A DNA stretch of 64,000 nucleotides from contig OZ252054.1 in NCBI GenBank assembly GCA_965248035.1, positions 2,370,620-2,434,619 on the forward strand, written 5' to 3'. Below, piece after piece: positions 45,799 to 56,252 of this stretch (the first letter of the stretch is position 1; every line of letters starts with the position of its first letter). Below the pieces are notes generated by a model. It was given only the letters and a program-made list of their open reading frames with translations, was not told where the DNA came from and ran no database searches. This DNA comes from BJGV01 sp964194745. Its GTDB lineage: Bacteria > Pseudomonadota > Gammaproteobacteria > Burkholderiales > Nitrosomonadaceae. The position numbers and the translations under genes were made by a program.

Positions 45799-47106
45799 TC
45801 AGTCAAATGGATGTCGTAGTACGATAGTTTCTTCTCTACTTGGTCCGGTTGAGATCATGTCCACCGGAACTTCGCACACCGACTCCATTCGTTTCAGATA
45901 ATTCTGTGCCGCCTTAGGCAATTGCTCAAAATTTTTAATTCCTACGGTATTATCCATCCATCCTGGCATTTCCTCATAGATAGGTTTGCAGTGGGCCAGT
46001 TCATCTGCGCCTATTGGCAGGATACTACCTAATTCTTCTTCTTTTTCATCTTTACTCAATTTGTAGCCTACACCTATCCGTAGAGTTTCGACACCATCCA
46101 GCACATCAAGTTTGGTAACACACAGCCCCGATATGCCGTTGGTCTGGATCGAGCGTTTCATAGCTATCGCGTCGAACCAGCCGCAACGACGTGGGCGGCC
46201 CGTGGTTGCACCAAATTCGTTTCCGCGTTTAGCCAGATGCTTGCCAATGTCATCATCTAATTCTGTGGGAAAGGGCCCCGCGCCAACCCGTGTAGTGTAA
46301 GCTTTAGTGATGCCCAACACATAATGCAACATTTGTGGACCGACACCGCTGCCTGTTGTCGCTGCACCTGCAACACAATTACTAGAGGTAACATACGGAT
46401 AGGTGCCGTGATCAATGTCAAGCATCATCCCTTGTGCGCCCTCAAACAACAGGTTGTTACCTACTTTGTTGGCTTCAATTAAAAGTCGTGAGACATCCGC
46501 TACCATTGGTTTAATGCGTTCAGCCAGGGATAAGATGTCATCCATGGTTTTCTGAAAATCTACAATTGGCGCACGGAAATAGTTTTTCAGTACGAAGTTG
46601 TGATAAGCAAGAATTTTACTGAGTTTGGCAGCAAAGTAGTCACGGTGGAATAAATCCTGTATGCGCACTGCCCGCCGTGCGACCTTATCCTCATAGGCGG
46701 GGCCAATGCCTCGTCCAGTGGTACCAATCTTGTCTGCACCCATGGCTGTTTCTCGAGCAATATCAAGCGCGCTGTGGCTGGGCAAAATAAGCGGGCAGGC
46801 TTTGCTGATATGTAGTCGTCCTTGCACGTCAACTCCAGCCTGCTCCAACACGTCGATTTCTTCAATTAGCGCTTGCGGGGATATCACCACGCCGTTGCCA
46901 ATATAACAAGCTACGTTGTTGTGCAAAATTCCAGAAGGTATCAAATGCAAAACGGTTTTTTTGTTACCAATAACTAGTGTGTGCCCTGCGTTATGTCCAC
47001 CCTGGAAGCGTACCACTCCCTGGGCGTGGTCTGTCAGCCAGTCTACAATCTTGCCTTTTCCTTCGTCACCCCACTGGGCGCCAACGACAACTACGTTTTT
47101 AATCAT
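45799..47106 (-). CDS. purA: Adenylosuccinate synthetase
   Basis: 435 residues. GTP-loop GAQWGDEGKGKIVDWL at the N-terminus, then FQGGHNAGHTLV, TTGRGIGPAYEDK and a C-terminal STGPSREETIVL. Converts IMP and aspartate to adenylosuccinate. Last gene of the hfq-to-purA series. Confidence 0.97.
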   Translation of the reverse strand: MIKNVVVVGAQWGDEGKGKIVDWLTDHAQGVVRFQGGHNAGHTLVIGNKKTVLHLIPSGILHNNVACYIGNGVVISPQALIEEIDVLEQAGVDVQGRLHISKACPLILPSHSALDIARETAMGADKIGTTGRGIGPAYEDKVARRAVRIQDLFHRDYFAAKLSKILAYHNFVLKNYFRAPIVDFQKTMDDILSLAERIKPMVADVSRLLIEANKVGNNLLFEGAQGMMLDIDHGTYPYVTSSNCVAGAATTGSGVGPQMLHYVLGITKAYTTRVGAGPFPTELDDDIGKHLAKRGNEFGATTGRPRRCGWFDAIAMKRSIQTNGISGLCVTKLDVLDGVETLRIGVGYKLSKDEKEEELGSILPIGADELAHCKPIYEEMPGWMDNTVGIKNFEQLPKAAQNYLKRMESVCEVPVDMISTGPSREETIVLRHPFD

Positions 47107-47211
47107 GTTGCTTAAGCATTCAGAAATATTTCATCAAAAATTCTAGATCTTGCAGAGAAAAAATATTGTACTGGTAAATAATTCTGGTGTTGCGTGTTTA
47201 TGCGGATAAAA

Positions 47212-48384
47212 TTAGATGTTAACAACTTTCCAGACTTTATTTTGTAATACTAGTTTTCTGTCGCAGTTAAATGTATCTCTGCTACCCCCATGTCTTGGCA
47301 ATTCCACTACTACTATTTGGTTCTTAATGCGAAGCTGCTCAATTTTTTTCTCAAGAACTTTGTCGTTCTTTCTATATGGCGCTAGGATTCCCTTGGGACA
47401 GGGATCGGGGGTTTTTATCAGTCTCGATAACTCACGTAAATCCATGCTAAATCCAGTTGCTGGACGAGCTCTTCCAAATACTTTGCCGATTTCATCATAA
47501 CGTCCGCCTAGTGCAACTGCGTTGGGGTAGCCATCGGCGTAAGCTGCAAATACTATACCACTGTGGTAATGGTAGCCACGTAAGTCAGCCAGATCGAATG
47601 CAAGAGTATCCACCACCAACATCAATTCCGCTGCTACTATTTCTAATTCATCCAGTGCTTTCTTGATTTCTGGGTAATCAGGTAGAAATTTGCGTGCTTG
47701 TACCAATACCTTTTTGTCGCCGTATAGTTTCGGCAACATCATCAAAGCTTGTCGTGCATTTTTGTCTATACCCTTACCGAGCGTCGCGCAGAGTTCCTTT
47801 AATGCGGAGATATCCTTAGCTTGTAGTGCACTAAACAATTCTGCTTCGAAACCAATTGGAATTCCAGCACCTTTAACAATGCCACGAAATACGGCAACAT
47901 GGCCAAGGTCAAGATGGACTTTATCTATTCCGGACATTGCTAGAACTTGTAACATGAGCCGCTGGATTTCTAGATCACTTTCCAGTCCGGCATGGCCATA
48001 AAGTTCTGCACCAATCTGGAGTGGTTCGCGAGTGCTAGTTAATCCTGACGGTACGGTGTGTAGCACGCTGCCTGCGTAGCATAAACGGGTAATACCGTCG
48101 CAATTTAGCAAGTGTGCATCAATACGCGCAGTCTGAGGTGTTATGTCTGCACGTAACCCCATCATTCTGCTGCTTAATTGATCAACTACCTTGAACATGC
48201 GTAAATTCATATCACCACCGCTACCTGAGATCAGTGATTCTACAAACTCCAGCATGGGAGGTCCAACCAATTGATAACCATGCACTAATAGCCAGTCCAA
48301 AATGCGCCGTCGCATCGCCTCTATGCGCAGTGCTTCTGCGGGTAGAATATCTTCAATGTATTCGGGAAGGACCCAATTACGCAT
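47212..48384 (-). CDS. hisZ: ATP phosphoribosyltransferase regulatory subunit HisZ
   Basis: 390 residues, class II aminoacyl-tRNA-synthetase fold (PPMLEFVESL, ADITPQTARIDAH, ALGGRYDEIGKVFGRARPATGFS). Lacks the tRNA-binding domain of HisRS. HisZ acts with a short-form HisG, so a short hisG is expected elsewhere in the genome. Confidence 0.93.
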   Translation of the reverse strand: MRNWVLPEYIEDILPAEALRIEAMRRRILDWLLVHGYQLVGPPMLEFVESLISGSGGDMNLRMFKVVDQLSSRMMGLRADITPQTARIDAHLLNCDGITRLCYAGSVLHTVPSGLTSTREPLQIGAELYGHAGLESDLEIQRLMLQVLAMSGIDKVHLDLGHVAVFRGIVKGAGIPIGFEAELFSALQAKDISALKELCATLGKGIDKNARQALMMLPKLYGDKKVLVQARKFLPDYPEIKKALDELEIVAAELMLVVDTLAFDLADLRGYHYHSGIVFAAYADGYPNAVALGGRYDEIGKVFGRARPATGFSMDLRELSRLIKTPDPCPKGILAPYRKNDKVLEKKIEQLRIKNQIVVVELPRHGGSRDTFNCDRKLVLQNKVWKVVNI

Positions 48385-48429
48385 TTTTATTGATCGGACA
48401 ACACTGATTAGAAGTGTGACGACGTAGAT

Positions 48430-48615
48430 TTATTTCACAAGATATAGCAACATCAACCCTAGCAGCATCGATGTCAAGCCGATGAAACGTACTTGATTAT
48501 CACCAATTTCGGTCAGTTTCTTAAAGGCCTCGCGCCAAATACCAGGTAGTAAGAACGGCAGAATCCCTTCCAGTACTAACATCAATGCGAATGCAATTAG
48601 CAAAGTGTCCCACAT
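48430..48615 (-). CDS. DUF2065 small membrane protein
   Basis: 61 residues, two membrane helices, start MWDTLLIAFALMLVLEGILPF. This short protein is commonly found between hflC and hisZ in proteobacteria. Function unknown. Confidence 0.85.
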   Translation of the reverse strand: MWDTLLIAFALMLVLEGILPFLLPGIWREAFKKLTEIGDNQVRFIGLTSMLLGLMLLYLVK

Positions 48616-48769
48616 ACTTTAATAACTCCAATAGGACGTCTTAATAAACCGGAGCTCTAAACAGGCTTTTTTGCTAACCGATAGTAATAAAACTTGTATA
48701 TAGTGGCCATAACCTACATAAAAATGGCACTAACAAATTTGCAAGCTTGGATTTACGGCGGTTCTAGGC

Positions 48770-49645
48770 TTATCTTCTTTTTTTGCCTGAATCCTTCAAG
48801 TACTTGAAAAATTCTGAGTTTGGCTCGAGTACCATCATGTCACCTTTATTCCGGAAGCTCTTTTTATACGCTTCCAAACTGCGGTAGAAAGAATAGAACT
48901 CTGGATTCCTCTGAAATGCTTCGGCGTAGATTTCTGCGGCCTTAGCATCACCTTCACCCTTGATCTTTTGGGCGTCTCGATAAGCTTCTGCCAGAATTAC
49001 CTCGCGTTGTCGGTCGGCATCGGCACGAATTTTTTCAGATTCTGCTGCACCGGTCGAGCGCAGTTCATTAGCTACACGTGTTCTTTCTGCTTCCATTCGG
49101 CGGTAGACCGATTCACTTACTTCTGCTGGCAAGTCAACGCGCTTTAGACGCACGTCCACTACCTCTACTCCAATCTTACGGGCATCGGCGTCAGCCTTCC
49201 GACGCATTACATCCATAATCTGGTCGCGTTGGCCAGAAATCACCTCATGTACGGTGCGAGTACCAAATTCGTCGCGTAAGCTAGCGTTTACCGTTTGTAC
49301 CAGACGGACCTTAGCCATTTCTTCGTCGCCTCGCACACTGATGTAATATTGCTTAACGTCGATGATGCGCCACTTGACGAACAGGTCCACTAACACATTC
49401 TTTTTTTCTGAGGTGATATACCGGTCTGGTTCTTCTGCATCCATGGTCAATATACGCGAATCAAAAAGGCGCACATTCTGTACCATAGGGATCTTTAAAT
49501 ATAATCCTGGATCAGTCCTTACGCTGACTACTTCACCTAGCTGGAACACGATGGCGTTCTGTCGCTGATCTACAATATATAGTGATGAGCTCGCCAGAAG
49601 GAACAGAGCCATAATGATGCCTAATAGGATGCCCTTGTTTCTCAT
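48770..49645 (-). CDS. hflC: HflC, FtsH regulator (band-7 protein)
   Basis: 291 residues: N-terminal membrane anchor (about 7-25), SPFB domain with LYLKIPMVQNVRLFDSR and RVDLPAEVSESVYRRMEAER. Forms with HflK the periplasmic complex that controls FtsH protease. ATG directly follows the hflK stop. Confidence 0.95.
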   Translation of the reverse strand: MRNKGILLGIIMALFLLASSSLYIVDQRQNAIVFQLGEVVSVRTDPGLYLKIPMVQNVRLFDSRILTMDAEEPDRYITSEKKNVLVDLFVKWRIIDVKQYYISVRGDEEMAKVRLVQTVNASLRDEFGTRTVHEVISGQRDQIMDVMRRKADADARKIGVEVVDVRLKRVDLPAEVSESVYRRMEAERTRVANELRSTGAAESEKIRADADRQREVILAEAYRDAQKIKGEGDAKAAEIYAEAFQRNPEFYSFYRSLEAYKKSFRNKGDMMVLEPNSEFFKYLKDSGKKRR

Positions 49646-50863
49646 TTATCTTGTCTCCCGTTCGCGTAGGCGGAATGCTTCACGTGTACGCTGCGTTCGA
49701 GCGGCATTGTTGACGACGGGTTCCGGCACGATCGCTCGAGGTCGAGGTGTTTCGGGTACCGGAGCAGGTGATGGTGTGGGGGAGCCCTTTTCTATCAGTT
49801 TATCCAGCGGCAAATATAGCAAGTTGTTGCTGTTTTTTTGATCAACCAATATCTTGTTTGTGCTCGATAAGACATCCTGCATCATATCTAGGTAAAGACG
49901 ATCACGGGTTACAACAGGAGCCTTACTATATTCGACCAAGACTTGTTTGAAACGGCTAGCATCGCCAGTGGAGTTTTGGATCACTCGCTGCTTGTATCCC
50001 TCAGATTCTTGTATTAGGCGAGCAGCATTACCTGCGGCTACGGGGACAACCTGATTAGCGTAGGCTTCCCCTTCATTTTTCTGCCGTTCCTTATCCTGTC
50101 CCGCTTTTACTGCATCGTCAAATGCCGCCTGGACTTGTTGCGGCGGTTGCGCGTTCTGCATGGTAACTTTGCTGATAGCGATCCCTATTTTGTAATTATC
50201 GAGAAGTGCCTGCATCAACACGGTCGATTTCGCTGCTACATCTTCGCGTCCTTCGTAGAGTACGTAATCCATGCTGCTTTTTCCAATAACTTCACGAATC
50301 GAGGATTCTGCCACCTGTAGCACTGCTTCGTCCGGGTTGCGGTTATTAAACAGGTATTCCTCAGGATTACTGAGGATGTATTGCACGGCAAACTGAATGT
50401 CAATAATATTTTCATCATCAGTTATCATCAGTGCTTCCTTCAGCACCTTGTTTGTCACGTTTGTACGGTAGCCGATTTCAACTGTTCGTACCTGACTTAC
50501 GTTAACGGTTTCTGCGGTTTCAGCCGGATAGGGTAAGTGCCAACGTAACCCTGCCTGAGTGGTTTCAATGTACTGACCAAAACGCAGAACCACCCCCCGA
50601 TAACCTTCATTGACGATGTAAAAGCCGCTGGCTATCCATAGTAACAGGAGCAACCCTAAAACTGCGCCAACACTCAAACCACCAGCAAAACGCTTTAAAT
50701 TTCCGCTGCCAGACCCATCTCCACCACCAGACCCATTACTACTACGGCGCTTACGTCCAAAAAGGTCATTGAGCTTTTTGTTAACGTTGCGTAACATTTC
50801 GTCTAGATCAGGTGGACCCGAGCCGCCTTTTTTCCGTCCCCACTGTGGGTCGTTTAATCCCAT
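49646..50863 (-). CDS. hflK: HflK, FtsH regulator (band-7 protein)
   Basis: 405 residues: Gly-rich cytoplasmic N-terminus (GSGGGDGSGSGN), membrane helix about 66-86, SPFB domain (GYRGVVLRFGQYIETTQAGL), Pro-rich C-terminal tail. Partner of hflC, adjacent without spacing. Confidence 0.95.
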   Translation of the reverse strand: MGLNDPQWGRKKGGSGPPDLDEMLRNVNKKLNDLFGRKRRSSNGSGGGDGSGSGNLKRFAGGLSVGAVLGLLLLLWIASGFYIVNEGYRGVVLRFGQYIETTQAGLRWHLPYPAETAETVNVSQVRTVEIGYRTNVTNKVLKEALMITDDENIIDIQFAVQYILSNPEEYLFNNRNPDEAVLQVAESSIREVIGKSSMDYVLYEGREDVAAKSTVLMQALLDNYKIGIAISKVTMQNAQPPQQVQAAFDDAVKAGQDKERQKNEGEAYANQVVPVAAGNAARLIQESEGYKQRVIQNSTGDASRFKQVLVEYSKAPVVTRDRLYLDMMQDVLSSTNKILVDQKNSNNLLYLPLDKLIEKGSPTPSPAPVPETPRPRAIVPEPVVNNAARTQRTREAFRLRERETR

Positions 50864-50987
50864 GATGATTTTTATCTTTTCCGTTTATTAATTAAATTCG
50901 ACCATTCGATAGTCTAGTAAGAACCTTTGAGTTTTAGCCCTGATAAGCCCTGATAAGAATACTAATCGTACTATTCAATTTGTCAAC

Positions 50988-52172
50988 TCAATAATTGATC
51001 ATAGGTTGCTTGTTAGTTACATCTCCGATTGCTGGCAACATTTTACACCATTGCGAAGCACGCTGTTCAATTATTTCAGCTAGCGCCATCCTAATAAATT
51101 CAATCCCCTCACCGTTTTTTGCACTTAACCGAATATGCGATATTCTACCATACTCATTGCGTCGACACCCTGACGTTCCTGATGATAAATTGATTAAATC
51201 TATTTTGTTTAGTACCAGAATCTGTGGAATTGCATCAGCACCAATTTCCTTTAGCACCTTATTGACTTCTTCAATTTGCTCTTCTCGATTAGGACTACCC
51301 GCATCAACCACATGTAGTAGCATGTCAGACTGCACAGTTTCCTCTAACGTAGCCCGGAATGCGGCGACTAGCGTGTGTGGCAACTCGCGGATGAAGCCCA
51401 CGGTGTCAGAAATCACTAGAGGGCCATGCCCTTGGATAAACAATTTACGTGTAGTTGCGTCCAGTGTGGCGAAAAATTGGTTGGCAGTGTAGGCACGTGC
51501 GCGGGTGAGACGATTGAACAAGGTGGACTTGCCCGCGTTGGTATACCCAATAATAGAAACTGACATGACATGGGCACGTTGTCTGGTGCGTCGCTGTACA
51601 TTTTGTCGGCACTGGAATTTAGCAAGCTTCTCCTTAAGTAGCTTAACCCGTTTTCCAAGCAATCGTCGGTCCGTTTCCAGTTGGGTTTCACCAGGACCTC
51701 GTAGACCTATGCCACCCTTTTGTCGCTCTAAGTGAGTCCAACCACGTACCAGGCGAGTAGCAAGATACTCAAGTTGAGCCAGTTCCACCTGTAGTTTTCC
51801 TTCGTGACTTTTAGCGCGTTGTGCGAATATATCTAAAATTAGACTGGTGCGGTCTATCACGCGGCACTGAAGATATTGCTCTAGATTACGTTGTTGAGCA
51901 GGAGAAAGATTGTGATTAAAGATCACCAGCGTAGCGCCAGTTTGTTTCAGTATTAGGGCAATTTCATTTACCTTGCCACTAGCTGCGTAGGTGGCAGGGT
52001 TGGGCCGAGAACATTTACCCTTAATCACTGCAAGAATTGTAAGTTCATCGCTTGTGGCTAGTTGCCGTAATTCTTCTAGATTTTCTAAGTAACCACTGTT
52101 GCCAAAGTCTAAGCTAACTAGTACAGCAGCATTAACGTTACTAATAGGGTTGCTAGCGGAATGATCAAGCAT
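50988..52172 (-). CDS. hflX: GTPase HflX
   Basis: 394 residues from ATG 52172. N-terminal HflX domain with GKCSRPNPATYAASGKVNE and the linker GGIGLRGPGETQLETDRR, then the G domain: GYTNAGKSTLFN, switch DTVGFIRELP and NKID. Binds the 50S ribosomal subunit and rescues stalled ribosomes. The start overlaps the hfq stop by 8 bp; a longer reading from 52223 lies inside hfq and is unlikely. Confidence 0.93.
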   Translation of the reverse strand: MLDHSASNPISNVNAAVLVSLDFGNSGYLENLEELRQLATSDELTILAVIKGKCSRPNPATYAASGKVNEIALILKQTGATLVIFNHNLSPAQQRNLEQYLQCRVIDRTSLILDIFAQRAKSHEGKLQVELAQLEYLATRLVRGWTHLERQKGGIGLRGPGETQLETDRRLLGKRVKLLKEKLAKFQCRQNVQRRTRQRAHVMSVSIIGYTNAGKSTLFNRLTRARAYTANQFFATLDATTRKLFIQGHGPLVISDTVGFIRELPHTLVAAFRATLEETVQSDMLLHVVDAGSPNREEQIEEVNKVLKEIGADAIPQILVLNKIDLINLSSGTSGCRRNEYGRISHIRLSAKNGEGIEFIRMALAEIIEQRASQWCKMLPAIGDVTNKQPMINY

Positions 52173-52410
52173 CTGGTGTGACTGGCGCCTCGAATGGAGT
52201 AGAGAAAGTTTTGGTGGGGACAACGGTAGAGATCGCGTGCTTATATACCATTTGTGTAACCGTATTCTTAAGAAGCACTACATATTGATCGAATGAGTCA
52301 ATGTGACCTTGCAGTTTTATGCCATTTACCAGATAAATTGATACTGGAATATGTTCTTTCCGTAGAGTGTTTAAAAACGGATCTTGTAACAATTGTCCTT
52401 TAGCAGTCAT
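52165..52410 (-). CDS. hfq: RNA chaperone Hfq
   Basis: 81 residues. Sm1 motif GQLLQDPFLNTLRKEHIPVSIYLV region with QDPFLN and the YKHAISTVVP Sm2 motif. ATG 52410 has GGAG 6 nt before it; the upstream in-frame ATG at 52422 does not. Pairs small RNAs with mRNAs. The C-terminal tail is short, as in many betaproteobacteria. Confidence 0.96.
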   Translation of the reverse strand: MTAKGQLLQDPFLNTLRKEHIPVSIYLVNGIKLQGHIDSFDQYVVLLKNTVTQMVYKHAISTVVPTKTFSTPFEAPVTPDA

Positions 52411-52925
52411 GGTTGACTCCATGTTTTATTTATTCGAGAGCTAACTTTACTTGATTTCTAAGAGTAAATCTATATTCCTAAACTTAATAGAGAACAGAAG
52501 TGGTGCTATAAACTCATCCAAACTGACAGGAAGTTTTTTTTTATGCAATATTGATGATGTGGAACATGAACTTAATATAAAAAGGAAACGAGGAATATAG
52601 GGAGTTATTCGTAGTTCTCGTTATAGCTGGCTCATTCTATGGACTGTCAATCATGAATCATGCGCTCATAATTTTGTTGCTTATTTATAAAGTGTAGCAT
52701 CGTATTTCCTGAGACTAGTTTTTTTAGGTTTCGAGGCATACGTGAATATATCCACACTATAATGTTTTACAACAAAATTTTATAGCGTACAGATTTGCAG
52801 GATTGAAGTGGTTGTTAGACATGTCTGGAGTGGAAGCCTGGATACGGTAGACCATATGTGATTGAAATAGTTGATTTGCAAATTAAGAGAGTGTTAGCCT
52901 GCAAGAATCCGGTTTCCAGATGAAA
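52411..52925. other. Intergenic region upstream of hfq
   Basis: 515 bp, AT-rich, no convincing gene. It should contain the hfq promoter. No strong hairpin or known RNA seen. Confidence 0.6.
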
Positions 52926-53492
52926 TTATTTAGCCTGTTTAGTAGATATGGTCGCAGCTAAACCCCGCTCTTTGTTATAGCTACAGTCATACTTGCCATA
53001 ATTACTAATTTCTTGGGATTCACGATTGAGTAAGCGTGCTAACTCAGTAAGAGCTTGATAGTAGACTTGACGTTTAAACTCGACCACAGACTCCAATTCT
53101 ACCCAGTACTGATTCCAGCGCCAGGCATCAAATTCGGGGCGAACGCTCGTGTGCAGCGACACATCAGAATCACGTCCTATCAAGCGTAACAAATACCAAA
53201 TCTGTTTTTGTCCCCTGTAATTTCCACGCCACTCACGTCTTATCCAATGATCCGGCACTTCATAGCGTAACCAGTCACGTGTGCGTCCAACGATTTCTAC
53301 ATGGTAAGGATACAGGCCTATTTCCTCTGTTAACTCTCTATACATGGCCTGTTTTGGGCTCTCACCCGGATTGATGCCACCTTGGGGAAATTGCCAGGAA
53401 TTTTGTTTAATGCACTTGCCCCAGAAGACCTCATTCTTCTTATTCAGAAGAATAATACCAACATTGGAGCGATATCCATTACGATCGAGCAT
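52926..53492 (-). CDS. rppH: RNA pyrophosphohydrolase (NudH)
   Basis: 188 residues. Starts MLDRNGYRSNVGIILLN; the Nudix box is GGINPGESPKQAMYRELTEEIG (starting near residue 38) with the catalytic glutamates. Removes pyrophosphate from 5' ends of mRNA and starts decay. Confidence 0.95.
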   Translation of the reverse strand: MLDRNGYRSNVGIILLNKKNEVFWGKCIKQNSWQFPQGGINPGESPKQAMYRELTEEIGLYPYHVEIVGRTRDWLRYEVPDHWIRREWRGNYRGQKQIWYLLRLIGRDSDVSLHTSVRPEFDAWRWNQYWVELESVVEFKRQVYYQALTELARLLNRESQEISNYGKYDCSYNKERGLAATISTKQAK

Positions 53493-53877
53493 GTGATTTA
53501 CCCATGTGATCCGTCACAATAATATTGATACGGATTTTTTCATATTTTATACTAGAATGAAAGCAATCATTATATTAATAAAACCCATTGCTCAATTTAC
53601 CACGTTAATTCTATATCACTTAGTACGTGTGCTAGCCTAGTACCAGCTTAAAGTTCGCAGTACAGCTTATCAAGTACATACTTTTTTCTATTGCCATTGG
53701 CTTAATCATGACAGACGACTCCCATCAAGAGGAATTTATCAGAGACATTATGTGTAAAGAGTGATAATGCGCTCCATTGCCAAAGATCATTGTCATGAAC
53801 GTTGTGGGCAAATAATACGTACGGCAGTCTTTCGAGGTAGAATTACTTCCATTCAATTGTTGCAACGGAACTAGGCG
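53493..53877. other. Divergent promoter region rppH/proS
   Basis: 385 bp between divergent genes. No gene or structured RNA recognised; it must hold both promoters. Confidence 0.6.
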
Positions 53878-55587
53878 ATGCGTGTATCGCAATTTTTTAT
53901 ATCCACTCTCAAGGAAGCTCCTACTGAAGCAGAATTAGTCAGTCACAGGCTGATGTTGCGTGCAGGCCTTATTAAGCGTCTTGGAAGTGGGCTATATACC
54001 TGGATGCCACTGGGTTTGAAAGTGTTGCGCAAGGTCGAACACATAGTTCGGGAGGAAATGGATAAAAGTGGTGCAGTAGAGCTTCTGATGCCTGTAGTAC
54101 AACCAGCTGAGTTGTGGCAAGAGACCGGGCGTTGGGACAAATTTGGACCACTGATGCTGAGAATCAAAGATAGGTATCGACGTGATTTCTGCTTTGGTCC
54201 TACGCATGAAGAAGTTATTTCTGACATTGTACGGCGGGAAATAAAAAGTTACCGTCAATTACCACTTACTCTCTATCAGATTCAAACCAAATTTCGTGAC
54301 GAGATCCGTCCTCGCTTTGGTGTGATGCGAGCGCGTGAATTTGTAATGAAGGATGCTTATTCATTCCATGTTGATGTTGCGAGCCTGGAGCAAACATATC
54401 AGGTTATGTATGACACCTATAGCCAAATATTTACGCGCTTGGGATTGAGTTTTCGTGCGGTAGTAGCGGATACAGGGGCAATAGGTGGTAGCGGTTCGCA
54501 TGAGTTCCACGTATTGGCAGATTCGGGTGAGGATGGCATCGCTTTTTGTCCAAGTTCAACCTATGCAGCCAACATTGAATTTGCTGAGGCGCTGTCACCA
54601 GAGAAATTACGTAAGGGAGCTAATAGTCCCATACAAAAAATTGCAACACCAGACAAAAAAACTTGTGATGAAGTAGCGGAGTTTCTGAAAGTACCAATTC
54701 AAAAAACCGTAAAAACATTAGCGGTGATGGTGAATGATGAAATGGTTTTGTTGTTATTGCGCGGTGATCACCGATTAAACGAAATAAAAGCTGGGAAAAT
54801 TCCATTTCTTAATAATTTTCGGTTGGCAAGCGAGGAGGAAGTTCTGAGAAGAACCGGTTGCTGTACAGGATATACTGGGCCAGTCGGTCTGGAACTACCC
54901 ATTGTTTCCGACAAGACTGTCGTGGAAATGAGTGATTTTATTTGTGGTGCAAATGAAGCAGGCCATCATTTTACCGGCGTTAATTTTGGCCGTGATGTGA
55001 ACGAACCTGACCATGTATTCGATATTCGTAATGTTATTCAAGGTGACCCATCCCCTGATGGAAAAGGTAAACTGGAAATCTGTAGAGGCATCGAGGTTGG
55101 GCATATTTTCCAGTTACGCACGGAATATTCAGAAACGATGAAAGTTAGTTATCTTGATGAATCTGGCCAGTCTCGACCCATAGAAATGGGTTGCTACGGT
55201 ATCGGTGTATCGCGCATCATAGCGGCCGCTATTGAGCAGAACCACGATGAGCACGGTATTATTTTTCCGCCTGTAATGGCACCATTTCAAGTTGCTATCG
55301 TGCCCATTGGCATGAATAAAAGTGAAGCGATAAGAACTGAAGCAGAAAGGCTATATATGGGACTCTCTGCTGCTGGTATTGAGGTATTACTGGATGATCG
55401 CGAGGAGCGTCCGGGTGTGATGTTTGCTGACATGGAGTTGATTGGAATCCCCCATCGCATTGTCATTGGCGAGCGTGGTTTAAAGGAAGGAAATGTCGAA
55501 TATCAAGGTCGGTGCGATGATAAATATCAGGTTATTCCTCTGCGAAACGTTATTAATTTTGTAGAATCAATAATATGTGGAAGTTAG
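53878..55587 (+). CDS. proS: Prolyl-tRNA synthetase (bacterial type)
   Basis: 569 residues: class II motifs RLGSGLYTWMPLG, FRDEIRPRFGVMRAREFVMKD and GCYGIGVSRIIAA, with the editing insertion (about 225-400) including KTLAVMVNDEMVLLLLRGDH, and the C-terminal anticodon domain. Charges tRNA-Pro. Overlaps the next gene by 13 bp. Confidence 0.96.
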   Translation: MRVSQFFISTLKEAPTEAELVSHRLMLRAGLIKRLGSGLYTWMPLGLKVLRKVEHIVREEMDKSGAVELLMPVVQPAELWQETGRWDKFGPLMLRIKDRYRRDFCFGPTHEEVISDIVRREIKSYRQLPLTLYQIQTKFRDEIRPRFGVMRAREFVMKDAYSFHVDVASLEQTYQVMYDTYSQIFTRLGLSFRAVVADTGAIGGSGSHEFHVLADSGEDGIAFCPSSTYAANIEFAEALSPEKLRKGANSPIQKIATPDKKTCDEVAEFLKVPIQKTVKTLAVMVNDEMVLLLLRGDHRLNEIKAGKIPFLNNFRLASEEEVLRRTGCCTGYTGPVGLELPIVSDKTVVEMSDFICGANEAGHHFTGVNFGRDVNEPDHVFDIRNVIQGDPSPDGKGKLEICRGIEVGHIFQLRTEYSETMKVSYLDESGQSRPIEMGCYGIGVSRIIAAAIEQNHDEHGIIFPPVMAPFQVAIVPIGMNKSEAIRTEAERLYMGLSAAGIEVLLDDREERPGVMFADMELIGIPHRIVIGERGLKEGNVEYQGRCDDKYQVIPLRNVINFVESIICGS

Positions 55588-56177
55588 CTGGGATATTTCT
55601 ATTATTCTTTTCTGTTTTTGCTCAGGCTGGGGCCCAAAAAATGGAAGGGGCAGTCTGCAATAGCGCTAGCGCAGGCCTGTATGTTGCTGATGTACCTGAT
55701 AAGCCTGTTACACTGCAACAGTTTGTATCTGTGTTTACATCTGAGAAAAAAGCCATGGCATGGCTAGCTGCCATGTCTAAAAGACTTGAAAAGCGTATAC
55801 CTGATTCGAAAACGCACAATGATTTCTTAATTACTGTTTGTTACGAAGCTTTACGTCTTGCCTTGGATCCACAATTGATCCTAGGCATCATTCAGGTTGA
55901 AAGTGATTTCAAGAAGTATGCTGTGTCAACAGCCGGTGCACGTGGCTACATGCAAGTTATGCCATTCTGGACAAAACTATGCGGTTATCCTGACCACAAT
56001 CTTTTTCACTTACGTCGTAATCTACGCTACGGCTGTAGCATCTTGCTGGGTTACCTGAAAATGGAGAAAGGGAACTACTTTCGCGCGCTTGGACGGTACA
56101 ACGGAAGTCTAGGACAAGCAACTTATCCTAATTTGGTATTACGTGCGTGGCGTGGCCCCTGGACTTACTCGTCATAA
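55575..56177 (+). CDS. Lytic transglycosylase (SLT domain)
   Basis: 200 residues: signal peptide (FAQAGA), then the SLT fold with catalytic glutamate in LGIIQVESDFKKYAVS, GARGYMQVMPFW and ALGRYNGSLG. Cleaves peptidoglycan in the periplasm. Overlaps proS, an arrangement common in betaproteobacteria. Confidence 0.9.
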   Translation: MWKLAGIFLLFFSVFAQAGAQKMEGAVCNSASAGLYVADVPDKPVTLQQFVSVFTSEKKAMAWLAAMSKRLEKRIPDSKTHNDFLITVCYEALRLALDPQLILGIIQVESDFKKYAVSTAGARGYMQVMPFWTKLCGYPDHNLFHLRRNLRYGCSILLGYLKMEKGNYFRALGRYNGSLGQATYPNLVLRAWRGPWTYSS

Positions 56178-56252
56178 ACAGCAATTGGTGTATATTTAGA
56201 AAAAGATAGTTGGCATCCCCTAGGAAGCATGTTGCAAAGAGGTATGTAATTA